Below, in pieces: positions 11,263-18,498 of a stretch of DNA of 64,000 nt. The notes beneath the pieces were generated by a model. The model did not search any database. It saw only the letters and a list, made by a program, of their open reading frames with translations, and was not told where the DNA came from. The first letter of the stretch is position 1, and each line of letters starts with the position of its first letter. The stretch is from assembly GCA_964036045.1 (NCBI GenBank), contig OZ038387.1, positions 22,195,637-22,259,636 on the forward strand, read 5' to 3'. The stretch comes from Eutreptiella sp. 'Long Island Sound 2002' (taxonomy: Eukaryota > Euglenozoa > Euglenophyceae > Eutreptiales > Eutreptiaceae). The translations under genes were made by a program, and so were the position numbers.

Positions 11263-12878
11263 ACTGGGGTTCCGGACGCGATGATCACGTCGTCCACGAA
11301 GGGGTCCGCACAGTCACGCACCGGCTCAAGCAGGTTCTCCAGCATCTGCTGAAAAGCCGCATTGCCGTTGGTAACGCCCATGGGCATCACCTTCCACTGG
11401 AGAGGTCCAAGTGGGGTGCTCATGGCTGTGCAGGCACGGGACTCCTCGGCGAGAGGCATCTGATGATAACCATGTTTCAGGTCAATCACCGTGAAGATCC
11501 TCCGCCGGTGTTGTTTTTGCAGCATGTCCTCAATGAGGGGCAGCGTATAGCTGTCATGCTGCGTTTGGGCGTTCAGGCCGCGGTAGTCGACCACGAGCCG
11601 CCATTCACCGGCCACCTTCTTGGGGACGACGAAGAACGGAGAGGCCCATTCGGAGTGGCAGGGCTCGAGCCAGCCTCTCTCGATGAAGTCACGGAGGATC
11701 GTCTCCATGGCTTCCTTCCTCTCGCCCCTCAGGGCAAACTCCCGGTGACGATACACACGGGGGTCCTGCTTCAGTCGTATCTTGGCCTTGCCATACGGTC
11801 CACGCACCGGTGGGGGAAACACAGGCCTTCCGCTGAAGAAGGTATCCCCATACTTCTGCTTCAGCATGGCCCTCAACGCCTGGATCTTGGGGCAATCATC
11901 GGACTCCGCCTTGGCTTTTCCGGGCACCTGGACCACTGCGCTTACTTGAGGGGTAGCGACCCCGCTCGTCTTCGGCTCAGGCGGTCTTCCCAGGTGGCCC
12001 AATGCGCCATCTCTGGTCTTGCCTCGAAATAGGTCGCCGTAGGTGGGTGGGTTACCCCCGATTGGCTCGTCCTGGCTGGACATGTGGTCCAGTACCCTCC
12101 GAACGAAGGTATCCCCATCATAGGAACCAGAGACGATCGAGTCTACTTCCCACCAGGCTTTATCCTGGCCTTTGCCCTCACGCTGGTTTCCCCAGTCGTG
12201 AAAGGGCTGATCCATATACCCCTGAGCCAGATCCAACTCCTCTTCAGTGAGGGGGTCTTCCGATTCTCCGATGTCAACAGGGGAAACCGCAAAGCATTGC
12301 CTCCAAGGCTCCGCTACGATGCGGTTGACACACACGAAATCCGTGGCGTCGGCCTGATCAAGGCCCCCATCCACATAGCGGAATTCTGTTGGCCATCTCT
12401 GGGGTGGCATGGGCTGTCCCTTAGCGTCCTGATAGACACTCTCCCCAGCCGGTAGGACGAACTTGTTTAAGGTCATGTTGGTCAATGAGGCTACCCAATG
12501 TCGGGTACTTTCCTCCTCGGTGCATCCCATAGGAACAACCAGCACTGCCTTGGAGCGGTCCTTGCGAATCTTCGCTATCGCTCTTGAAATGTCCCAACGG
12601 GTGCAATGGATCCACATCAATCCCTGATGCAGACCCCAGTGCTTCTCCCACGCGGAGTCCTGTGCGCTCCAGTACTTCTCACAAACCCGCAGATGGGCGG
12701 AGGTTCCTGAGGAGAACGCATCCAGGGCCAGATCCGAAGCTCCCAGGTCCGCGACTACTCGGCTCGCCACTTCCGGCATTACGCCGTACTCCTGGTTTGC
12801 TGGCCCAGTTGGCTCAGTGTCCAGCGCGGCTACTTCGAGCTGAATGCGTTCAGGGGTGGATCCATTGGCATTCCACAT
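11259..12878 (-). CDS. Element B Dam-like domain plus reverse transcriptase
   Basis: 539 codons. Residues about 38-150 form a domain unlike retropepsin or RT (DLALDAFSSGTSAHL, then KYWSAQDSAWEKHWG, MWIHCTRWDISRAIAKI and KAVLVVPMG). This layout resembles the phage-type N6-adenine methyltransferase (Dam) domain known from DIRS elements, but the N-P-P-Y type motif is replaced by I-H-C-T-R-W, so catalysis is doubtful. RT follows from about 340: FFVVPKKVAGEWRLVVDYRG, then VIDLKHGYHQMPL, KVMPMGVTNGNAAFQ and the active site FVDD at 527-530. It overlaps the protease frame by 29 bases in another frame, so it was reached by frameshift or has shifted since. The domain assignment of the N-terminal part is inference. 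Confidence 0.85.
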   Translation of the reverse strand: MWNANGSTPERIQLEVAALDTEPTGPANQEYGVMPEVASRVVADLGASDLALDAFSSGTSAHLRVCEKYWSAQDSAWEKHWGLHQGLMWIHCTRWDISRAIAKIRKDRSKAVLVVPMGCTEEESTRHWVASLTNMTLNKFVLPAGESVYQDAKGQPMPPQRWPTEFRYVDGGLDQADATDFVCVNRIVAEPWRQCFAVSPVDIGESEDPLTEEELDLAQGYMDQPFHDWGNQREGKGQDKAWWEVDSIVSGSYDGDTFVRRVLDHMSSQDEPIGGNPPTYGDLFRGKTRDGALGHLGRPPEPKTSGVATPQVSAVVQVPGKAKAESDDCPKIQALRAMLKQKYGDTFFSGRPVFPPPVRGPYGKAKIRLKQDPRVYRHREFALRGERKEAMETILRDFIERGWLEPCHSEWASPFFVVPKKVAGEWRLVVDYRGLNAQTQHDSYTLPLIEDMLQKQHRRRIFTVIDLKHGYHQMPLAEESRACTAMSTPLGPLQWKVMPMGVTNGNAAFQQMLENLLEPVRDCADPFVDDVIIASGTPV

Positions 12879-13626
12879 GGTGCTCAGGTGACGAAAGCCA
12901 CGAGAGCTGGTCGTCCTGGTACAGGGTCATGGACGCCTGGGCCGGGAGGACGCCAGAGTGCGTCTCCATCCTGAAGTCGTACTCAACGATCATGTCCCAG
13001 TCCATCTCGGCCTCGTAGAGGCGACCGTGCAGGAGGATTTCCTTGCCGAGGTCTGGGCGGCTCAGCTCACGATGGTTCACTAACTGCAGCCCGATGGCTG
13101 CTTCCTTCGTGCCTCCCACCATGTACTGGCCGTTCGCCACCTTCAGCCTGACAGGTTTCCGACTGTCGGTCAAACACTCTGGCGGAAGTAGGCCAGCCTT
13201 GACCAAGCTGACCTGAGCGCCCGTGTCGACCAACACGTCGAAGACCTTTTCCACTTCCCCGCATAAGGCACGGACCTTAAGGTGCAACTGCCGCTCGCGC
13301 CCAACTCGGCGCACGGCGTGCAAGCTCAGGATTTCCGGCCGTTCCAGAAGCTCAACAAGCGACTGGTGCAGGTCGTGGACAATGGGCTCAGGCTGCCCAT
13401 CTGCAGCATCCAGCTGCGGTCCGGGTGATCCTCCGATACTCTCGGATAGATCTTGAAGTACATCAAACACATTCTTGGTCGCGAAGGATGGACTGGTGCA
13501 AGGGTTCGTGCCTTCACTTGCCCTCACCCCGCCACTGCGACCGTCGGGTGCCGGACCGGGCCTTCCGCCCGCGGCATTCCCTTTGTGCTTACTGACTCCC
13601 GATTGGGATGGTGTGGCGCTTCCCAC
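12850..13626 (-). CDS. Element B aspartic protease
   Basis: 258 codons. A Gly/Pro/Ser-rich lead of about 90 residues precedes a retropepsin-like domain. The catalytic motif is VFDVLVDTGAQVSLVKAG (D-T-G), with the flap region around VANGQYMVGGTKE and the later DMIVEYDFRME replacing the usual hydrophobic-G-x-D-F-L. This is the usual position between gag and RT. The start ATG is not certain; the frame is probably entered from gag by frameshift, as the preceding gag frame ends about 50 bases upstream. Confidence 0.82.
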   Translation of the reverse strand: MGSATPSQSGVSKHKGNAAGGRPGPAPDGRSGGVRASEGTNPCTSPSFATKNVFDVLQDLSESIGGSPGPQLDAADGQPEPIVHDLHQSLVELLERPEILSLHAVRRVGRERQLHLKVRALCGEVEKVFDVLVDTGAQVSLVKAGLLPPECLTDSRKPVRLKVANGQYMVGGTKEAAIGLQLVNHRELSRPDLGKEILLHGRLYEAEMDWDMIVEYDFRMETHSGVLPAQASMTLYQDDQLSWLSSPEHHVECQWIHP

Positions 13627-13677
13627 GACACCATCCTGCGACCGCCCTAGCTGGGGCCCTTGGCTGCAGGGGCTCCG

Positions 13678-14862
13678 CTAGGGGGCGTCGGTTGTGGAAG
13701 TAGGGGTGTTCTTTTCCGCATGAACCTCGTTGACGGCCTTCTTCCTTCCCCTTCCAGTCTTCTTGTCCTTGTCCTTGTTCTGGTCATTCTGGTTGTTCTC
13801 CTTGTTCTTGTTGTCCGACCTGGGGACCCAGTTCCTCTTGATCTCCTGGATCTCCCTGGCTAACTCGGTCCCCACCGACATCAGCTTGGAGAGCTCGTCC
13901 TTGTCCACCTCCACCTTGGCTTCCCGGATACCCGGGGGTGCACGCCTCTTCGACCCGTGCGCCTTCTTGTAGGCCTCCGTGTCGGCCTGGTGGATGGGGC
14001 ATGTTCGGTGGTCATGGTTAAAGCCTTGCTTCCTCCCATAACACACGAAACAGCCCTGAGGGTGAGCTCGTATGATCTCCCCAAAGGACAGCGGAGGGCT
14101 GCCAATGCAACGAGGGTCCTTCTTTTCCTTCTTCTTCCAACCCGGCTGCAGGGGCTTCCAGCTTCCCCGGTTGCTCCCCGCGCCGTTGTTGGCCACGAAG
14201 GCACAAACGGCAACCTCGGCAGGCTCATCGTCGTCGTCATCGTCGACGAGAGCTTCATCGCCATCGGCTCCCGCTGGGTCCATGGCAGCTTCCCCGCCAG
14301 ACCCCTCGCCAACGTAGTTGACGTCGCGGTCGCCGGGCCTCAACCCGCGGGTGTGGTGGAGGTTCCGGTACTCCTTGAGTACTTCCTCTCCAACCCACTC
14401 CAGGATCTCGTCGCAGCTCATCCGCGCCGGGATGGCCTGCAGACGGATGGTCTGGCCGCTCACGTCACACTCGTCAAGGCGCCACATCGCGGTCTTCTCG
14501 CGATCGCCCGAGACGGTGATGAGGAGAGCGTTCCGCAGGGAGTGCCGTTTGACATCCTGGGCCACGTTCTTCCTTGTCCAAGCCACCACGTTCGTATGAT
14601 ACTCTTTGGGGAGCATCATCTTGACCGTGTGGTTGGACTTGGCCCGCTTGGCTTCCTCCCTAGTGACCCTCTTGATCCATGCTTCCGGCAGCATGGAGAG
14701 CAGGCGGGCCTGCTCGTCACCCTCGTTCCAGTCCTCCACGTTGCGGCGGAAGAGGGTGTATTGCCCTCGGAAGTCTCGCCAGTCCCGTAGGCGGATCTCC
14801 CGTCCATCATGCTGAAGCTTGATGGACTCCCACCGCTTGGCAGCCACCTGCGGAGCGTCCAC
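13678..14862 (-). CDS. Element B gag: capsid end and nucleocapsid
   Basis: 394 codons. The first 190 residues are helical and charged (RLRDWRDFRGQYTLFRRNV and onward), consistent with a capsid C-terminal region. They are followed by an Asp-rich stretch (eight acidic residues near 14230) and a CCHC-like knuckle with a stretched loop, C-F-V-C-(8)-H-(4)-C, near 14010. A Lys/Asn/Asp-rich tail (KENNQNDQNKDKDKK) follows. Nucleocapsid knuckles bind the element RNA. The frame is entered from the overlapping upstream piece (14807-15223) by a shift of reading frame. Confidence 0.75.
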   Translation of the reverse strand: MDAPQVAAKRWESIKLQHDGREIRLRDWRDFRGQYTLFRRNVEDWNEGDEQARLLSMLPEAWIKRVTREEAKRAKSNHTVKMMLPKEYHTNVVAWTRKNVAQDVKRHSLRNALLITVSGDREKTAMWRLDECDVSGQTIRLQAIPARMSCDEILEWVGEEVLKEYRNLHHTRGLRPGDRDVNYVGEGSGGEAAMDPAGADGDEALVDDDDDDEPAEVAVCAFVANNGAGSNRGSWKPLQPGWKKKEKKDPRCIGSPPLSFGEIIRAHPQGCFVCYGRKQGFNHDHRTCPIHQADTEAYKKAHGSKRRAPPGIREAKVEVDKDELSKLMSVGTELAREIQEIKRNWVPRSDNKNKENNQNDQNKDKDKKTGRGRKKAVNEVHAEKNTPTSTTDAP

Positions 14863-15223
14863 CCGCTCCTGCTCGTTGAGCCACTTCTTGGCTTCCTTGA
14901 GGGTCTTGGCTTTTCCCCTCCTTGGTCGCCACGAAGTACAGCTCTAGGAGCACCTCCGGCAGGCGGTGCCTGAACCGTCTGAAGACATATTTCTCCGCAT
15001 CCGCGGGATGCATGTCTTCAGTGACGGTCACCCCCCAATCGTCCAGCTTCTCCAAGAAGCGGTCGAGGTTGAGGGGGTTGCCATCGTACATGGGGGGCTT
15101 GATGTCCTTCAAGTCTTCCCACACGGCGGCATCCGCGGCCTTAGAGACCATGAACGCCGGCCGCGAGGTTGACCGAGGTTCCCATTGGCCTCTCCCACGG
15201 ACTCCCACGGCCGCCACGTCCAT
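14807..15223 (-). pseudogene. Element B gag: middle piece (capsid N-terminal part)
   Basis: The useful coding stretch is about residues 20-105 (FMVSKAADAAVWEDLKDIKP, then LDRFLEKLDDWGVTVTEDMH), which resembles the retrotransposon gag helical domain found in Ty3/gypsy elements. After ATKEGK the protein-like signal moves to the frame of 13678-14862, so a frameshift lies near 14910. Upstream, the signal comes from the 15109-16017 frame. Confidence 0.55.
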
Positions 15224-16017
15224 CGCCGCGGTTCCTCCATGTATGCTGAACCCAGATGTTCACGCCGTACTCCTTCCATGTATGCCTCCTCATCACGGCG
15301 CCAGCGGCTGCGTTCAGCAGCCTCCCGTCGTACGCCGGGCGGCTGGCTGATGTCGAACTCCTCCAGGTCCTCCTCCGCCAACATCCCGACATCCCACTCC
15401 ACGTCTCCTCTGAGGACCTCATCCCTGAGTCCACCATAACGTCCACCAGCCATTCGGATTGGCTCCGGGGCTGGTGCGGGGCGTCGGGGGCGTACCGGTG
15501 TCCGCGGTGGAGCACGGCGGTTGTGGTAGTCCGTACTGAGCCACTCATCACGCCAATCCTCACTGCCACTGCCGGGCGGCACGCGCTCGTTGCGGCGGCC
15601 CGCGCTGTGGTGAGAGGGGGCAGTGAGAGAGGGGGCACTGGCGCTGGTGCGACTCCTGGGGGCTCCGCCGGGGGCGTGGGGTCTGCCTGGACCTGGTCCG
15701 GGTCCCCAGCCGTCGTCCGACGAGCCAGACTCCAGGGGTGGGTGGTCGCTGCCGACGCTCCCACGGGCTTCCAGCGCGTCCAGCCTCTGCTGCAGGCCGC
15801 TGATGACCTTGTTCAGCGACCTGGTCTCGCCCTGGTGATCTCCAGCAGCTTCTGGGTGGCGGTGGTGACGCCGGTGCTCTTGACCATCTCGATCTTGGCG
15901 ATGTCCAGCTCCCTCTGTGCGCGGGCGGCGACCCTGGCGATGCGAGTCATCTCGCCCTTGCCCGTGTCTACCTCGCGCCCGAGGTACTGGACCCTCCGGC
16001 GGAGGTAGACAATCCAC
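15109..16017 (-). pseudogene. Element B gag: disordered and coiled-coil piece
   Basis: The stretch from about 15835 down to 15170 continues the 15813-17891 frame after a frameshift near 15830. It starts with a short coiled coil (TRSLNKVISGLQQRLDALEA), then Pro/Ser/Gly-rich linker and an acidic, Trp-containing part (GSEDWRDEWLSTDYHNRRAP). The first 60 codons of the open frame are antisense-like filler outside the coding signal. No enzymatic domain is seen. Confidence 0.5.
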
Positions 16018-17891
16018 CGCCGGGTGGCATCCGGGTCGCCGTCCCCTGGTGGGTCCTTGGGGTCCCCAGGGGGTCCTTCAGGAGGGCCTCTGCCGGGTCC
16101 GCCCGGTCCAGGGGGTCCTCCTCCGCCCGGTGGTCTGCCTCCAGGGGTTCCACTTGGTGGGCGTCCTCCAGGGGGTCCTGATGGTCCTCCGCCAGGGGGT
16201 CCCGGTGGGTCTCCGCCGGGTCGCCTCGTCGGGTCCGAGGATGGGCGTTTCTTCGTGATGTCGAAGTCCATGTCGTCATCCTCGTCCATGTTGCCCCACC
16301 TGGGCGTCTCGGTCTCGGAAGACTCCGAGCTCCGGTAGGGAGGAGGGGGATCCTCATCCTCACCTTCCGGCTCCATGGGGACGTCTCCGCCTCCTCCGCC
16401 CGTCCAAGCCACCACTCGGCGATGTCGGCGGTCTCGTTCATCCCCGTCGCTGGCGGTGAAGAAGGGGTCACTGTCGTGGGGGTGTCCACCCGCTGGCCTC
16501 CGCGGCCTCTCGGGGGTCTTCCCCTTGCCCTTCCTTCGTCGATGGGCAGTGGGGCCACTGCTCCCACTGCTGCCCGTGTCCGCCTCATCCAGCAACATCT
16601 TGGAGGAGGCGTCCCCTTCGAAAAGCTTTCGAAGGGTCTCGACTCGTGATCCTCCCGGGGGAGTCTCGCGGCGGAGTTTGGCCTCTGCCTCCTCCATTGC
16701 GGCGGTGGTGGCTGCAGCAGCTCGCCTTTCGGCCTCCTCCCGGGCACGAGCCGCCTCGGCTTCCCGGGTCTGCTGCAGCCGCGCCTTCTCCGCTTCCAAC
16801 GCCGCCAACTCCGCCTCCGTCTTGGCCCTCTCCTCAGCGACCTTCCGTCGCGCGGCCTCGATGGCGTCCTTCTTGGCGGCGTCCACGTGGGCCTTCGCTG
16901 TCGCCTCGGCATGGGCCCTTTCCTCCGCCTCCTTCTTTGCCCTCTCTTGGGCAAGCGCCTCTTCCAGCGCCTTCACCTCGGCCTCCTTGCAGGCAATGGC
17001 CTCCTGGGTCAGGCGGGCTTCCTCGGCGGTTGCCACCACCTCACCCCTGATCCGGGCAGCCACTGCCTCGTGGACTGCCGCAGCCGTGAGACCGGCCGCG
17101 ATGGCTGCCACGGTCGAGGCGTGGTAGTCCATGCCTCTGCCCCACTCGGTGGCCTCCTCATGGGCGATGCCGACGGCGCCCTCAACGGCAGCGTTCTGCT
17201 GCGTGGCCCGTTGCCGGGCAACCCGAAGGTTGCAGGGCACCCCACAGGTGCGCTCGCAGGCGCGCGCCACATCCCTTTGGTGGGGAGCGACGCTGCCGCT
17301 GGAGCTGGCCTGGTCGGCCGGCATCCTCCCACGGTGGGCCGACTCCACGTCGCTGCTGGGGCCTGACTTCCTCAGGAGCAGCGTACGGGGCTTGGCCTTG
17401 GTCTGCTTGGCGACTTCCAGGAAGTCACCAAGGGTGGTGTGGCCGGGGTGGTGACCACCATTTGCCCGTTGGGGACTGTGGGCTGGTGTTCCGCCCCTGG
17501 CGCCTTGGGCGGCTTCGGCGGCCAGGAACTCCTGGTACTCCCGCAACTTCCTGTCCCGCCTCCTGTCCCCAGCGGAACGCTTCTCCTTCCCAGGAGACGC
17601 GCTGCTGCTGCTGCCCTGCAGCGTGCGCTCGTTCCCTAGCGCCGGGAACTCCTTCTCGATCATGTCCCACATAGAGACATTGATCGAGGCGCCCGACGGG
17701 TACTCGTTGGGCTTCTCGTCCTCCTCAATCCCGTCGGGGCGCAGCCCTTCGCCGGGCCTGTCCAGGCGGGTCCAGGTCCTCCAGCGCTTGCGGCGGAAGC
17801 GGTACTCATACCCTTCCGCCCGCAGCCACTCCTCCACTGCCCGCAGGCGGTCCTCGCCCATGTCCTCGCGGAGCTCGAAGCTCCCGGGCAT
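15813..17891 (-). CDS. Element B gag: N-terminal coiled-coil and Pro/Gly-rich protein
   Basis: 692 codons. Residues about 1-60 repeat a charged module also present upstream (AVEEWLRAEGYEYRF). At about 290-440 there is a long Ala/Glu/Lys/Arg coiled coil (EEALAQERAKKEAEERAHAE is typical). Basic linker follows (HRRRKGKGKTPERPRRPAGG), then a collagen-like Pro/Gly run at about 560-620 and a final short helix. Ty3/gypsy gag is usually 250-450 residues; here gag as a whole exceeds 1,200 codons. Coiled coils may help particle assembly, which is inference. The true start lies upstream at 18151, before the 230 bp duplication. Confidence 0.7.
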   Translation of the reverse strand: MPGSFELREDMGEDRLRAVEEWLRAEGYEYRFRRKRWRTWTRLDRPGEGLRPDGIEEDEKPNEYPSGASINVSMWDMIEKEFPALGNERTLQGSSSSASPGKEKRSAGDRRRDRKLREYQEFLAAEAAQGARGGTPAHSPQRANGGHHPGHTTLGDFLEVAKQTKAKPRTLLLRKSGPSSDVESAHRGRMPADQASSSGSVAPHQRDVARACERTCGVPCNLRVARQRATQQNAAVEGAVGIAHEEATEWGRGMDYHASTVAAIAAGLTAAAVHEAVAARIRGEVVATAEEARLTQEAIACKEAEVKALEEALAQERAKKEAEERAHAEATAKAHVDAAKKDAIEAARRKVAEERAKTEAELAALEAEKARLQQTREAEAARAREEAERRAAAATTAAMEEAEAKLRRETPPGGSRVETLRKLFEGDASSKMLLDEADTGSSGSSGPTAHRRRKGKGKTPERPRRPAGGHPHDSDPFFTASDGDERDRRHRRVVAWTGGGGGDVPMEPEGEDEDPPPPYRSSESSETETPRWGNMDEDDDMDFDITKKRPSSDPTRRPGGDPPGPPGGGPSGPPGGRPPSGTPGGRPPGGGGPPGPGGPGRGPPEGPPGDPKDPPGDGDPDATRRWIVYLRRRVQYLGREVDTGKGEMTRIARVAARAQRELDIAKIEMVKSTGVTTATQKLLEITRARPGR

Positions 17892-18151
17892 GCCGCCTTC
17901 GCACTGGGGATTGCTGTGGCGCCCGACGGGTACTCGTTGGGCTTCTCGTCCTCCTCAATCCCGTCGGGGCGCAGCCCTTCGCCGGGCCTGTCCAGGCGGG
18001 TCGAGGTCCTCCAGCGCTTGTGGCGGAAGCGGTACTCATACCCTTCCGCCCGCAGCCACTCCTCCACTGCCCGCAGGCGGTCCTCGCCCATGTCCTCGCA
18101 GTAGGCGCGCCGCATGGGGGTGGGGCTGCGGCCACGTCTTGCCCGCCTCAT
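17660..18151 (-). pseudogene. Element B gag start and duplicated N-terminal module
   Basis: The likely gag start is the ATG at 18151, with an Arg-rich beginning followed by EDMGEDRLRAVEEWLRAEGY. The same module recurs in the next frame at 17876-17690 because of a 230 bp tandem duplication. Since 230 is not a multiple of three, reading through the duplication shifts frame, which separates this start from the long frame 15813-17891. Confidence 0.6.
17689..18099 (-). repeat. Tandem duplication, 181 bp units with 230 bp period
   Basis: Units at 17689-17869 and 17919-18099 are nearly identical (two or three base differences seen) and encode the same gag module. The intervening 49 bp is not repeated. 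The period breaks the reading frame. Confidence 0.85.
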
Positions 18152-18498
18152 CCCAATTCACCATCGTTCCTCTCGATGGGGTGGTCCTGGGGTGGTTGTT
18201 GAGGTGGGTGGTGCAGCACTGGACTGGGAGTGCGGCCGGTGCTGGTCGGCTGGTGGTTGTGGAAGTGGTTGCTGTAGCTGGGAGTGCGGCCTTGCTGGTC
18301 GGCCGAGGGAACTCGTTGATGACGGAGTTCTGCTCCCTGCACTTCCTTCACGGACTCGGCGCTGTCGCTGGGTGGCGCTGCGAGGCGCTGCGCTGCGCTG
18401 CTAGCTGCGAGCTGCGAGCTGCTGCGCCGCGCTGCTCGGGGTGGGTGGCCCCGAGTGGCACGCGAGGGATGGGTAACCCCGCGGCGGTGAAACGTTTT
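18152..18498 (-). other. Element B 5' leader between 5' LTR and gag
   Basis: Untranslated leader, rich in GCTGC-type low-complexity sequence at 18360-18440. The bases next to the LTR read AAAAACGTTTCACCGCCGCG on the minus strand. They do not begin with the TGG expected of a primer-binding site for a mature tRNA 3' end, so the primer is unknown. The 11-mer GCGGTGAAACG occurs both here (18484) and just inside the LTR (18536). Confidence 0.5.
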
